A stretch of 33,930 bases of DNA from an uncultured Fusobacterium sp. (GCA_900543175.1 UQQO01000008.1:1-33930), one strand, 5' to 3'; positions 17,390-26,059 are shown, counted from the stretch's first letter. Notes: generated by a model from the sequence alone, not told the origin. Made by a program: numbers and translations.

Positions 17390-18199
17390 TTAAGAGATTA
17401 TTACTGGGATTTGAATCTCAGTAATATACTCTTGAATGTTATCAGTAATATGTATTTCAATATGATAGATCTCAATAATATCTCCAGTAACAGTAAGATT
17501 ATTAGAACTTATAAAATTTTTTAAATTTTCATAGTGATCTATCACATTTTCATAGCTTCCTTTAAAAGTAAAAGTCAGATAAGTACCTTTTGGAATAATA
17601 TGTTCTGTTTTATCTGTTGTAATAATAAAAGTACTGTTGTAGTCAAAATAATTTTCATTTTCCCAATTTTCAAGTTTTATTGTAGCTCCTATCTCACTTT
17701 CTGTAAAAATAAAATCATTATCCTCAAAATTCAATCTTTTCAGTTTTTTGAGTTCAAAATCGATCTCCTCTTCCTCTTTAAAATTCCCCTCTTTGTATAG
17801 AACATATCTATCTTCAATCTCTTTTATTATTGGAGTTTCAAATTGAGAAAAGTTTTCAAAGTACTCTATATTTTTCTTTTTTTCTTCAAGTTCCTCTTTT
17901 AAAGAGAGAAGTTTTTTCAGCTGCTCATTAATTTTAGTAAGTTGAAAATTAATTACAGTTTTAGTTTTTTCCATACTTCTATCATTTAAAAAGTTGGTAA
18001 TCATATCTAGAGAAACACCAAGATTTCTCAAATTTCTAATATTATTTAATTTCCATATCTGCTTTTGTGAATAATATCTATAACCATTTTCTCCTCTCAT
18101 ATCAGGAGTAATTAAACCTATTTTTTCATAATATCTCAAAATATCACTACTAATATTATATAACTTGCTGATCTCACCAATTTTATAAAATTTTTTCAT
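17390..18199 (-). CDS. MerR-family transcriptional regulator with effector-binding domain
   Basis: 269 residues. The N-terminal winged helix (1-70) has FYKIGEISKLYNISSDILRYYEKIGLITPDMRGENGYRYYS, a dimerisation coiled coil covers about 75-120, and a C-terminal domain of about 145 residues resembles the GyrI-like/BmrR-type ligand pocket. The frame is open upstream to 18253, but AGGTGA (18209-18204) fits the ATG at 18199, and the MerR signature begins exactly there. It diverges from the broken MATE gene, and a MerR-type promoter lies in the gap, so it most likely activates that gene in response to a small molecule. Confidence 0.9.
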   Translation of the reverse strand: MKKFYKIGEISKLYNISSDILRYYEKIGLITPDMRGENGYRYYSQKQIWKLNNIRNLRNLGVSLDMITNFLNDRSMEKTKTVINFQLTKINEQLKKLLSLKEELEEKKKNIEYFENFSQFETPIIKEIEDRYVLYKEGNFKEEEEIDFELKKLKRLNFEDNDFIFTESEIGATIKLENWENENYFDYNSTFIITTDKTEHIIPKGTYLTFTFKGSYENVIDHYENLKNFISSNNLTVTGDIIEIYHIEIHITDNIQEYITEIQIPVIIS

Positions 18200-18238
18200 A
18201 AAATCACCTGTTTTTTCCAATATTATAACATATTTCAC

Positions 18239-18269
18239 TTGACATTGGAACAATTCTAAGGTTTATCAT
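18239..18269 (+). promoter_or_regulatory. MerR-type promoter/operator with 19-bp spacer
   Basis: TTGACA (18239-18244) and TATCAT (18264-18269) are 19 bp apart. This over-long spacing is characteristic of promoters that MerR proteins activate by twisting the DNA. Inside the spacer TTGGAA (18245-18250) and TTCTAA (18254-18259) form an imperfect dyad around CAA, as in operators of this family. It drives the second MATE gene. Binding by the adjacent regulator is inferred. Confidence 0.75.
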
Positions 18270-18297
18270 GTAAGTATAAAAGTAAGGGGTGATTTAA

Positions 18298-19614
18298 ATG
18301 AAAGGAAACAGAGGACTATTAAAGACCATTTTGAGGTATAGTGTGCCTTCAGTTATTTCAATGTGGATGTTTACTATTTACAGTATGGTAGATGGAATCT
18401 TTATAGGTAAATATGTAGGTCCGTTGGGATTAGCAGGGGTAAATATCACTATGCCACTTATTAACTTTACATTTGCTATTGGAATAATGATAGCTGTTGG
18501 AAGTTCTACACTAATAGCGATACACTATGGTGCTGGTGACTGAACAGCAGGGAATAAAATATTTACAATGGCAACTATATCTTTAGCAGTTTTTGGAGTT
18601 CTGTTATCAATATTGATTACTATTTTTATTGAGCCAGTTATTCACTTTTTAGGTGGAGAGGGAGTTCTTTTCCCATATGTTAAAGATTATATGAGCATTG
18701 TTATTTTATTCTGTGTATGCTATATGGTAGGTTATGCCTTAGAAATATATATTAAAGTAGATGGGAATCCAGTATATCCAGCTATTTGTGTTTTGATGGG
18801 TGGAATTATGAATACTGTATTAGATTATCTTCTTGTAGCAGTTTTTCCATATGGAATAAAGGGAGCAGCTTTTGCAACAGGGATATCTCAATTGACATCT
18901 ACATCAATGTTACTTTATTATGTTTTATTTAAAACTAAAAGGGTAAAATTTACAAAGATTAAGTATTCATTCTTAGAGTTAATAAAAATTTCGAAGGTAG
19001 GTTTTGCTGAATTTTTAGCAGAAGTTTCAACAGGTATTGCTATTTTTGTATTTAACCTTGTAATACTGAAATCTCTAGGAGAAAAGGGAGTATCAGCATT
19101 TGGAGTTATAGGGTATATCTCTTCATTTGTGGTAATGACAATGATAGGATTTAGCCAAGGAATACAACCAATAGTTAGCTTTAATTTAGGTGCTAAAAAA
19201 TATGATAATGTAATAAAAACATTGAAGATAAGTTTGATAATGATAATTATTACAGGGGCAGTATTCTATGGTGGAATAAATCTTTTTGCTGATAAGATAA
19301 TACATACTTTTTTAAGTGATCCTGATACTTTCTCTTTGACAAAGTATGCTTTAGTGATATATAGTTTTGCTTATATTATAAATGGATTGAATATAGTAAC
19401 TGCTGGATATTTTACAGCAATAAAGAAAGTTGATATTTCAACATTGATAACTGTGTTAAGAGGAGTAATATTAATAGTGGCATTTTTATATCTTCTACCT
19501 AAATATTTAGGTAATGATGGAATCTGGTGGACAGTGCCTATTGCTGAGTTGTTGACACTAATTTTATCAACTTATTATATAAGAAAATATAGCTTGCAGT
19601 ATAGTAAAGCTTAA
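18298..19614 (+). pseudogene. MATE-family efflux transporter interrupted by one in-frame TGA
   Basis: The reading frame runs from ATG 18298 (AAGGGG ribosome site at 18284-18289) to TAA 19614, except for TGA at 18541-18543. Read through, it would be 438 residues, full MATE length. The N-terminal part (81 residues) ends IAIHYGAGD and the frame resumes TAGNKIFTMA, exactly where MATE proteins continue. There is no frameshift or deletion. A single change such as AGA to TGA would explain it. The next ATG (18568) has no ribosome site and would lack the first two helices. It is a recent nonsense mutation, a sequencing error, or, less likely, read-through. Confidence 0.85.
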
Positions 19615-19621
19615 AATAAAG

Positions 19622-19653
19622 CCTGAGTAGTCAGATAGATTGCTCAGGTTTTT
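19622..19653 (+). terminator. terminator after the second MATE gene
   Basis: CCTGAG (19622-19627) with CTCAGG (19643-19648). Weaker inner pairs shorten the loop, and five T follow. Confidence 0.8.
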
Positions 19654-19688
19654 ATTTTATAAAAAACTTTATTTTTCTAAAAATAATA

Positions 19689-19697
19689 TGTTAAAAT
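19689..19697 (+). promoter_or_regulatory. extended -10 of the HAD gene
   Basis: TGT followed by TAAAAT about 30 bases before the ATG. There is no convincing -35. Confidence 0.5.
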
Positions 19698-19726
19698 AGA
19701 AAAAAGTTAAAAAGGGAGCAGAGGCA

Positions 19727-20509
19727 ATGATAAAATTAATAGTAGCAGATATGGATGGAACACTTTTAAATGATAATAATGAGATAAATGAAGAGTTTTG
19801 GGAAGTGCATAAAAAATTAAAAGAAAAAGGTGTAATCTTTGCAGTTGGAAGTGGTAGACAGTATCACAACTTAAAAGAGAGATTTTCTTCAATAAAAGAT
19901 GATATGTTATTTATTGCAGAGAATGGAACTTATGTAGTTTATCACGAGGAAGAACTATATATAAATACTATTGAAAAGAAAGACTTAGAAAAGATTTTAA
20001 AAATAGCTAGAAATATTGATAATTGTAAGGTTGTTTTATGTGGAAAAAACTCAGCTTATACAGAGGCAACAGAGGAAAATTTTTTAACAGAGATGAGAAA
20101 ATATTATTCAGAATTAAAGCAAGTTGAAAAATTAGAAGAGGTTGAAGATGATATAATGAAAGTAGCTTTTTGTGATTTTTCAGGTTCAGAAGAGAATAGT
20201 TTTAACTATTATAAGGATTTTGACTCAAAATTTAAAGTAGTTGTATCAGGTAGAATTTGGCTTGATATTATGAAAGATGATGCTAATAAGGGAAAAGCAG
20301 TTGAGATGGTACAGAAAAAACTTGGAATAACTTATGATGAAACAATGATTTTTGGAGATTATTTAAATGATTTAGAGATGATGAGTATGGGAAAATATAG
20401 CTTTGCTATGGCTAATGCTCATGAAATTTTAAAGAAAAATAGTAATTATATAGCTGAAAGTAACAATGATAATGGTGTTGTAAAAGCAATAAAAGAGTAT
20501 GTCTTATAA
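19727..20509 (+). CDS. Cof-type HAD-family sugar-phosphate phosphatase
   Basis: 260 residues. HAD motif I is DMDGT at 8-12 (nucleophile Asp8, acid Asp10), motif II VGSGR, with a C2-type cap in the middle (about 85-185), then Lys in ANKGKAVEMVQKKLG and motif IV GDYLNDLEMM. This is the Cof/YwpJ subfamily of soluble phosphatases acting on sugar phosphates, FMN or PLP; the substrate is not evident. It stands alone with its own terminator. Confidence 0.88.
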   Translation: MIKLIVADMDGTLLNDNNEINEEFWEVHKKLKEKGVIFAVGSGRQYHNLKERFSSIKDDMLFIAENGTYVVYHEEELYINTIEKKDLEKILKIARNIDNCKVVLCGKNSAYTEATEENFLTEMRKYYSELKQVEKLEEVEDDIMKVAFCDFSGSEENSFNYYKDFDSKFKVVVSGRIWLDIMKDDANKGKAVEMVQKKLGITYDETMIFGDYLNDLEMMSMGKYSFAMANAHEILKKNSNYIAESNNDNGVVKAIKEYVL

Positions 20510-20596
20510 TTTTTTTAATTTTGTAACAATATTGACATAAACATGGAGTATAGTTAAAGCATAATAAATCTTTCCCCAAGATGTTTTATATATAGT

Positions 20597-20639
20597 ATTA
20601 AAAATAGAGCTGACGTTAAGTGCCAGCTCTATTTTTAAT
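20597..20639. terminator. bidirectional terminator between the HAD and antiporter genes
   Basis: Perfect 16-bp stem (20597-20612 with 20624-20639). T-tracts at the ends of both strands serve both converging genes. The right arm includes the stop codon of the antiporter gene. Confidence 0.92.
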
Positions 20640-21807
20640 TTAGAAACTTTTTATATGTGTTATCTATTGCTAAAGCCCCCAATGGAGCAGTGATTAAAAT
20701 AGCTAGAACAGCAATAGTCAAAACAAGATTTCCACAGTTTAACCCCATAGCCAAAGGAATTCCACCAATAGCAGCTTGTACAGTTGCTTTGGGAGTGTAA
20801 GCAAACATAGTGAAAAGTTTTTCCTTTTTATTCAAATTACTTCCTATTAAACAAAGAAAAACTCCAAACATTCTAAAGATTAAAACTAGAAGAATAAATA
20901 TAATTGCTGTTGTACCAAAAGAGAGAGCATACTTAATATTTACAGTAGCACCAACTAAAACGAAAAGTAGAATTTCAGCAGCCACCCAAAGTTTAGAAAA
21001 TTTTGAAGAGATTCTTTTAGCAAGAACTTCATAGTTTTTTAATATTCCTATACCAATACTCATTATAGATATAAGAGCTGAGAAAGGAATAAATCTGCTT
21101 AGATATATCTCTAACTCCAATAAAAGGAATGAAACACTTAATAGAATAACTATTTTTATAGAATCTCTCATATGGAAAGTTTTAAAGAATTTTATAAGTA
21201 TTAGAGAGATAAGATATCCTATAATTATTCCAGTTAGAATAGCAAAGGGTACTTGTAAAAGAGCAGTTGAAGAGAAATTTCCACCTTTTTCAAAATTTAA
21301 AAAAGATGTGAAAAGTACAATTACAAAAACATCATCTACTGAAGCTCCAGCCATAACAAGTTGAGGGATACTTTTATTAGTTCCTTTTTTTGTTTCTATT
21401 AATTTTATCATTCTAGGAACAATAACTGCTGGAGAAACAGCAGCAAGAACACTTCCTAAGATAGCAGCTTCGATTATGGTAACATTAAAAAATTTAGGTG
21501 CAATTAAAACAGTTCCTAAAATCTCTAAAGTTGCAGGAAGAAAACACATAAGAATAGCAGGGCGTCCTACTTTTTTTAGATCCTCTATATTTAGAGATAA
21601 GCCAGCTCTAGTTAAGATTATAACTAAAGCAAGTTGTCTAAGTGAGGAAGAGATATTTAGGATAGAGCTATCCAACAGATTTAAAGAGTAAGGACCTAGA
21701 ATTATTCCTGTCAGTATCATTCCTAAAAGAGCAGGAAGTCTTAATTTGATAAAGATTGAACCTAATAAAAGACCAAGTAAAAATATTAAAGCTAGACTTG
21801 TTAACAT
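20635..21807 (-). CDS. monovalent cation:proton antiporter (CPA2-like), fluoride-riboswitch-controlled
   Basis: 390 residues, almost entirely membrane, about 12-13 segments, with no cytosolic TrkA-N/RCK domain. Antiporter features: LRLPALLGMILTGIILGP at 23-39, TRAGLSLN, AAVSPAVIVPRMI, and the paired acids Asp158-Asp159 in GASVDDV, the place where exchangers of this superfamily bind ion and protons. AGGAGG precedes the ATG. The leader (21808 to about 21930) contains a fluoride aptamer and terminator, so expression should rise with fluoride. The protein may relieve fluoride or the acid load that comes with HF. The transported ion cannot be read from sequence. Confidence 0.88.
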   Translation of the reverse strand: MLTSLALIFLLGLLLGSIFIKLRLPALLGMILTGIILGPYSLNLLDSSILNISSSLRQLALVIILTRAGLSLNIEDLKKVGRPAILMCFLPATLEILGTVLIAPKFFNVTIIEAAILGSVLAAVSPAVIVPRMIKLIETKKGTNKSIPQLVMAGASVDDVFVIVLFTSFLNFEKGGNFSSTALLQVPFAILTGIIIGYLISLILIKFFKTFHMRDSIKIVILLSVSFLLLELEIYLSRFIPFSALISIMSIGIGILKNYEVLAKRISSKFSKLWVAAEILLFVLVGATVNIKYALSFGTTAIIFILLVLIFRMFGVFLCLIGSNLNKKEKLFTMFAYTPKATVQAAIGGIPLAMGLNCGNLVLTIAVLAILITAPLGALAIDNTYKKFLN

Positions 21808-21832
21808 ATATCCTCCTAAAAATTAATAAAAT

Positions 21833-21880
21833 AAAAAAACTGATAAATTCTGCATAACAAAAAAATGCAGAAGTCATCAG
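21833..21880 (-). terminator. fluoride-riboswitch terminator (expression platform)
   Basis: Minus strand: CTGAT (21880-21876) pairs with ATCAG (21844-21840), and TTCTGCAT (21872-21865) with ATGCAGAA (21855-21848). The two helices are separated by a 3x3 internal loop, and seven T (21839-21833) follow. The 5' arm overlaps the 3' strand of the aptamer pseudoknot, so terminator and ligand-bound aptamer exclude each other. Confidence 0.88.
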
Positions 21881-21925
21881 CTTAAAAGCGGTTTATGTTT
21901 AAAACAAAGGGAGACCTCATTCCCT
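21870..21925 (-). promoter_or_regulatory. fluoride riboswitch (crcB RNA motif)
   Basis: The minus strand shows the crcB consensus blocks in order: GGGAATGAGGTCTCCC (21924-21909), a variable linker with a small hairpin, AAACCGC, then GCTGATGACTTCT. GGGA pairs with TCCC. GAGGT in the first loop can pair with ACTTC (21874-21870) as the conserved pseudoknot, and GCTT/AAGC forms the second stem. This lines up base for base with the key segments of the Thermotoga fluoride aptamer as I remember it. Fluoride binding should hold the pseudoknot and block the terminator, switching the antiporter gene on. Confidence 0.87.
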
Positions 21926-21937
21926 AATTTTTCTTAA

Positions 21938-21966
21938 ATATTATCATTTTTTAATTTCTTTGTCAA
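21938..21966 (-). promoter_or_regulatory. promoter of the antiporter gene
   Basis: Minus strand TTGACA (21966-21961), a 17-bp spacer, and TAATAT (21943-21938). RNA would start near 21931, just before the aptamer. Confidence 0.82.
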
Positions 21967-21991
21967 ACTTCAAAGGGAAAATTTAAAAATT

Positions 21992-22019
21992 TTGATTAAA
22001 TTTGAAATTGATATATAAT
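21992..22019 (+). promoter_or_regulatory. promoter of the P1-peptidase gene
   Basis: TTGATT (21992-21997), a 16-bp spacer, and TATAAT (22014-22019), divergent from the antiporter promoter. Confidence 0.7.
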
Positions 22020-22048
22020 AGAAATAGCATGATATTTGGAGGGTAGAA

Positions 22049-23083
22049 ATGGGAATTGAAAATATTAAATTAAAAATAGGAAAATTACAAAAGGGAAAGA
22101 ACAACTTAATAACAGATGTAAAGGGAGTAAAAGTAGGACATAAAACCTTGGATAATGGCAATATAAAAACAGGGGTAACAGCTATAATTCCCCATAGTGA
22201 TAATATCTTTAGAGAGAAATTAATCTGCTCATCATATGTGATAAATGGTTTTGGAAAAAGTGTAGGACTTGTTCAAATTAATGAATTGGGAACTTTAGAG
22301 ACTCCAATTATATTAACAAATACTTTAAGTGTAGGAACTTGTAGTACAGCCTTAGTAAAATATATGTTGAAGGAGAATGATGATATAGGGGTAACAACAG
22401 GAACAGTTAACCCAGTAGTATGTGAGTGTAATGATGGATACTTAAATGATATTCGTGGACTTCACGTAAAAGAGGAAGATGTTTTTGATGCCATAGAAAA
22501 TGCAGAAATAAACTTTAAAGAGGGAAATATTGGAGCAGGAACAGGTATGAGTTGTTATCAACTTAAAGGAGGAATAGGTTCTGCTTCTAGAGTTTTAAAG
22601 CTAGATGATAAAGAGTATACAATAGGTTCTCTTGTTCTTTCAAATTTTGGATTAAAAGAGGATCTTTTAGTAGATGGAATAAAAGTTGGAGAAAAAATTT
22701 TAGAAAAAGAGAGTGAAGAGTTAGAAAAGGGATCTATAATAATAATTTTAGCTACTGATATTCCTATGAATGAGAGACAATTAAAAAGAATAGCTAAGAG
22801 AGTTCCAATAGGATTAGCAAGAACAGGATCTCATATAGGAAATGGAAGTGGAGATATAGTAATTGCTTTTTCTACTGCTAATAGAATAAAACATTATGAA
22901 TATAGAGATATAGTAAGTATAAAAATAATAAATGAAAATATTATAGATAAAGTTTTTAGAGGAGTAATAGAATGTGTTGAAGAAGCTGTTATTAGTTCAC
23001 TTTTACACAGTGAAAAAACAATTGGAACATCTGAACATAAAAGGGAATCATTGAAAAAATATATTGATTATTTAGTTAAATAG
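22049..23083 (+). CDS. P1-family (DmpA/S58) aminopeptidase
   Basis: 344 residues, normal for DmpA-type N-terminal-nucleophile peptidases that cut themselves into two chains and remove N-terminal residues, D-amino acids or beta-peptides. It has NLITDVKGVKVGH near the N-terminus, TNTLSVGTCSTALV, TVNPVVCECNDGYLND, and the autocleavage region GAGTGMSCYQLKGGIGSASR (162-181). The nucleophile is probably Ser178 or Ser180; I cannot decide which. TGSHIGNGSGDIVIAFSTAN near 275-300 is also family-typical. No signal peptide, so cytoplasmic. The ribosome site is GGAGGG. Its natural substrate is not evident. Confidence 0.88.
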   Translation: MGIENIKLKIGKLQKGKNNLITDVKGVKVGHKTLDNGNIKTGVTAIIPHSDNIFREKLICSSYVINGFGKSVGLVQINELGTLETPIILTNTLSVGTCSTALVKYMLKENDDIGVTTGTVNPVVCECNDGYLNDIRGLHVKEEDVFDAIENAEINFKEGNIGAGTGMSCYQLKGGIGSASRVLKLDDKEYTIGSLVLSNFGLKEDLLVDGIKVGEKILEKESEELEKGSIIIILATDIPMNERQLKRIAKRVPIGLARTGSHIGNGSGDIVIAFSTANRIKHYEYRDIVSIKIINENIIDKVFRGVIECVEEAVISSLLHSEKTIGTSEHKRESLKKYIDYLVK

Positions 23084-23107
23084 TTACTAGAATTTCTTTG
23101 ATAAATA

Positions 23108-23116
23108 TGCTAAAAT
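23108..23116 (+). promoter_or_regulatory. extended -10 of the DUF1846 gene
   Basis: TGC followed by TAAAAT about 65 bases before the start. No good -35 is visible. Confidence 0.5.
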
Positions 23117-23178
23117 AGAAAGTCGGAAAAATTTATAAAAATTATTTAACGTGTTTTTTAATAAAAAAGGAGAGATAG

Positions 23179-24690
23179 ATGAAGATAGGTTTTGATCATA
23201 ACAAATATCTAGAAGAGCAATCGAAGTATATCTTAGAAAGAGTTAATAATTATGATAAGTTATATTTAGAGTTTGGAGGAAAATTATTGTTTGACCTTCA
23301 CGCTAAGAGAGTACTTCCTGGTTTTGATGAAAATGCTAAAATAAAACTACTTCAAAGACTTAAAGAGAAGGTAGAGGTAGTAATTTGTGTCTATTCTGGT
23401 GATATAGAGAGAAATAAAATCAGAGGAGACTTTGGTATTACATATGATATGGATGTTTTCAGACTTATAGACGATTTAAGAGATTATGAACTACAAGTAA
23501 ATAGTGTAGTTATAACTAGATATGATGACCAACCTGCAACAAATCTATTTATAACAAAACTAGAGCGTAGAGGAATAAAGGTATATAAACATAGAGCAAC
23601 AAAAGGTTACCCTATGGATATAGATACAATAGTAAGTGATGAAGGGTATGGAAAAAATCCATATATAGAAACTACAAAACCTATAGTAGTAGTTACAGCT
23701 CCTGGACCTGGAAGTGGAAAACTTGCTACTTGTTTAAGTCAACTATACCACGAATATAAAAGAGGAAGAGATGCAGGATATTCAAAATTTGAAACATTCC
23801 CTGTATGGAACGTACCTTTAAAGCATCCTTTAAATATTGCTTATGAAGCAGCTACTGTGGATTTAAAAGATGTAAATATGATAGATCCATTCCATTTAGA
23901 AGCTTATGGAGAGACTGCTGTAAACTATAATCGTGATGTAGAAGCTTTCCCTCTTTTAAAAAGAATTATAGAAAAAATTACTGGAAAAGAATCAATCTAT
24001 AAATCTCCAACAGATATGGGAGTAAATAGAGTTGGTTTTGGAATCGTTGATGATGATGTAGTTAGAGAAGCATCAAAACAAGAGATTATAAGAAGATATT
24101 TCAAAACAGGTTGTGAATATAAAAAAGGATATGTTGATAAAGAAACATTCCAAAGAACAAAAGTTATTATGGAATTTTTAAATCTTAAAGAGCAAGATAG
24201 AAAAGTTGTAGGAGTAGCAAGAGAGAAACTTGAGAAACTAAAAAATGAGCATAGTGATAAAAATGGAATTTGCTCTGCAATAGCTATGGAACTTCCTGAT
24301 GGAACAATAGTTACAGGTAAAAAATCTTGCTTAATGGATGCAGCATCAGCAGCAATATTAAATGCAATAAAACATTTTGCAAACATCAATGATGAGATTT
24401 TATTAATATCTCCAGTAATACTTGAACCAATTATTAATCTAAAGAGCAAAACTCTTATGAGTAAAAATGTTGCATTGGATACAGAGGAAGTATTGATAGC
24501 TCTAAGTATATCAGCAGCAACAAACCCTATGGCACAAGTGGCTATGGAAAAACTTCATATGTTAAAGGGAACACAAGCACACTGCACAAATATTCTTGGT
24601 AAAAATGATGAGCAAACATTGAGAAAATTAGGAATAGATCTTACTTGTGATCAAGTATTCCCAACAGAAAATTTATATTATAATGCATAA
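23179..24690 (+). CDS. DUF1846-family protein
   Basis: 503 residues, the standard length of the DUF1846 family of Firmicutes, Fusobacteria and other anaerobes, whose function I do not know. N-terminal half: [53 protein letters not shown] glycine-rich P-loop-like stretch APGPGSGK at 174-181 suggests phosphate or nucleotide binding. [23 protein letters not shown] and [11 protein letters not shown] are other conserved segments. Soluble, no signal peptide. Monocistronic, with a strong terminator. Confidence 0.88.
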   Translation: MKIGFDHNKYLEEQSKYILERVNNYDKLYLEFGGKLLFDLHAKRVLPGFDENAKIKLLQRLKEKVEVVICVYSGDIERNKIRGDFGITYDMDVFRLIDDLRDYELQVNSVVITRYDDQPATNLFITKLERRGIKVYKHRATKGYPMDIDTIVSDEGYGKNPYIETTKPIVVVTAPGPGSGKLATCLSQLYHEYKRGRDAGYSKFETFPVWNVPLKHPLNIAYEAATVDLKDVNMIDPFHLEAYGETAVNYNRDVEAFPLLKRIIEKITGKESIYKSPTDMGVNRVGFGIVDDDVVREASKQEIIRRYFKTGCEYKKGYVDKETFQRTKVIMEFLNLKEQDRKVVGVAREKLEKLKNEHSDKNGICSAIAMELPDGTIVTGKKSCLMDAASAAILNAIKHFANINDEILLISPVILEPIINLKSKTLMSKNVALDTEEVLIALSISAATNPMAQVAMEKLHMLKGTQAHCTNILGKNDEQTLRKLGIDLTCDQVFPTENLYYNA

Positions 24691-24691
24691 T

Positions 24692-24731
24692 CAAAAGCAC
24701 CCTTTGGTATACAGAGGGTGCTTTTGTTTTT
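24692..24731. terminator. terminator after the DUF1846 gene
   Basis: Perfect 12-bp stem (24692-24703 with 24715-24726) and five T on the plus strand. It lies at the end of the converging glyoxalase gene too, although its minus-strand T-tract is short. Confidence 0.9.
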
Positions 24732-25098
24732 ATCTTTGAGGAACTATTTCAATCCAGTAACCATCAGGATCAGTAATAAAATAGATTCCCATTGATGGAT
24801 TTTCATAAGCTATACAACCCATAGCTTTGTGTTTTTCATAAGCTTTATCAAAATCATCAGTAACAAGAGCTAAATGGAACTCTTCATCTCCAAGATCATA
24901 AGCTTCCTCTCTATCTTTTAACCAAGTTAGCTCAAGAGAGAAATTGTTTTTTCCATCTCCTAAATAAACAAGGATAAAACTATCGTCACTAGCTACTTTT
25001 CTTCTTACTTCTTTTAAACCAAGTGCTTCTTCATAAAACTTCAAACTTTTTTCTAAATCTAAAACATTAAAATTAAAGTGATTAAATGCAAAATTCAT
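24730..25098 (-). CDS. gloA: glyoxalase I (lactoylglutathione lyase-type VOC enzyme)
   Basis: 122-residue vicinal-oxygen-chelate enzyme with the paired beta-alpha-beta-beta-beta motifs. All four metal ligands of glyoxalase I are in place: His7, Glu56, His75 and Glu117. FYEEALGLKEVRR and FITDPDGYWIEIV are family segments. At this short length it matches the Ni/Co-type bacterial enzymes that detoxify methylglyoxal with a thiol cofactor. A different VOC function remains possible. AAGGGGG precedes the ATG. Confidence 0.85.
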   Translation of the reverse strand: MNFAFNHFNFNVLDLEKSLKFYEEALGLKEVRRKVASDDSFILVYLGDGKNNFSLELTWLKDREEAYDLGDEEFHLALVTDDFDKAYEKHKAMGCIAYENPSMGIYFITDPDGYWIEIVPQR

Positions 25099-25117
25099 AA
25101 AATACCCCCTTTAGTAA

Positions 25118-25157
25118 ATTATACTTTAAAGATATACTATCTTACTTCCAAAGTCAA
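25118..25157 (-). promoter_or_regulatory. promoter region of gloA
   Basis: Minus strand TTGACT (25157-25152) with TATCTT 17 bp on (25134-25129). A better -10, TATAAT (25123-25118), is too far from that -35. It carries the AAAGTATAAT context also seen in the two yfcC-region promoters. Which -10 is used is unclear. Confidence 0.5.
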
Positions 25158-25215
25158 TAAAAAATAAAGAAGAGTAAAAAAGTTTAAAATAAACATTTTA
25201 GATTTGTAAAATTCA

Positions 25216-25224
25216 TGGTATAAT
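25216..25224 (+). promoter_or_regulatory. extended -10 promoter of the MBL-fold gene
   Basis: TGG followed by a perfect TATAAT (25219-25224) about 30 bases before the start. The -35 is weak. Confidence 0.65.
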
Positions 25225-25253
25225 ATATAGTCGAAAAATAATGAGGTGGAAGA

Positions 25254-25967
25254 ATGAATATTTATTACATTTATCATAGTTGTTTTGTAGTTGAAGATGA
25301 AAAAAATATATTAATTTTTGATTATTATGAAACTCCTAAAAAATCAGAAGCTAAAATAGATATTTTAGATTTTGTTAAAAGAAAAGATAAAAAGGTATCT
25401 GTTTTTTCTTCACATATACACCATGATCATTTTAATCCTGAAATATTAAAATGGCATGAAATTAATGGAAATATCAAGTATATTTTTAGTTCAGATATAA
25501 AAGTTAAATCAAAGGATTTAGATATAATATTTTTAAATGAAAATCAAGAAGTCAAGATCTCAGATTTAAATATAAAAACTTATGGTTCAACAGATGAAGG
25601 AGTATCTTTTTGGGTAGAGGTAGGAGAAAAGGTAGTGTTTCATGCTGGGGATTTGAATTGGTGGGCATGGTCAGATGATACTTTAGAAGAAGAAAAGTAT
25701 ATGAGAGAAAAGTTTCAAGGGATAATAGAGAAGATAAAAGAAAATGATAAGAAAATAGATATTGCATTTTTTCCAGTAGACCCTAGATTAGAAGAGAATA
25801 TGTTTAAAGGTGGGGAATATTTTATTGAGAAGCTAGAGCCTAAATATTTTGTTCCTATGCACTTTGATAATGGTTATAAAGAGATAGAGGAGTTTAGAAA
25901 ACAGTTTTCTAATTCAAAAACAGAGGTATTAAAAATAAAAGATATTTTAGAAAAAATTGAATACTAA
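25254..25967 (+). CDS. MBL-fold metallo-hydrolase
   Basis: 237-residue metallo-beta-lactamase-fold enzyme. The metal motif HIHHDH is at 54-59 (HxHxDH), then HAGDLNWW for the third acid and PMHFDNG for the last His. It resembles the YycJ/UlaG-like group of cytoplasmic hydrolases (YYIYHSCFVVEDEKNILIFDYY at the N-terminus, as in L-ascorbate-6-phosphate-lactonase-like proteins). No signal peptide. Substrate unknown. Confidence 0.85.
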   Translation: MNIYYIYHSCFVVEDEKNILIFDYYETPKKSEAKIDILDFVKRKDKKVSVFSSHIHHDHFNPEILKWHEINGNIKYIFSSDIKVKSKDLDIIFLNENQEVKISDLNIKTYGSTDEGVSFWVEVGEKVVFHAGDLNWWAWSDDTLEEEKYMREKFQGIIEKIKENDKKIDIAFFPVDPRLEENMFKGGEYFIEKLEPKYFVPMHFDNGYKEIEEFRKQFSNSKTEVLKIKDILEKIEY

Positions 25968-25993
25968 AATAGAATAAAATAAATTATATAACA

Positions 25994-26022
25994 TTGATAA
26001 AAAGCAGAGTTTTTGTTATAAT
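25994..26022 (+). promoter_or_regulatory. promoter of the SNF2 operon
   Basis: TTGATA (25994-25999), a 17-bp spacer, and TATAAT (26017-26022), with the extended TGT before the -10. One of the best promoters in the window. Confidence 0.82.
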
Positions 26023-26059
26023 ATACATTAAATGATAAAAAAAATAGTAAGGAATGATT

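Noticed and set aside
17400..17425. Hairpin at the 3' ends of the first MATE gene and the MerR gene as a terminator
   Set aside because: An 11-pair stem exists, but it lies in the MerR coding end and no T-run follows directly on either strand.
17534..17800. 88-residue plus-strand frame inside the MerR gene
   Set aside because: Phe/Ile-rich antisense shadow of a clear MerR protein, with no ribosome site.
18541..18543. TGA as selenocysteine or as a Trp codon
   Set aside because: No selenocysteine-type context is expected for MATE proteins and no hairpin was recognised after it. Trp is TGG throughout the window and no other gene contains an internal TGA.
20532..20560. TTGACA in the gap after the HAD gene, as a possible small-RNA promoter ending at the 20597-20639 terminator
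   Set aside because: No acceptable -10 at 16-19 bp (best TAAAGC, 3 of 6). The stretch is more simply the 3' end of the HAD transcript.
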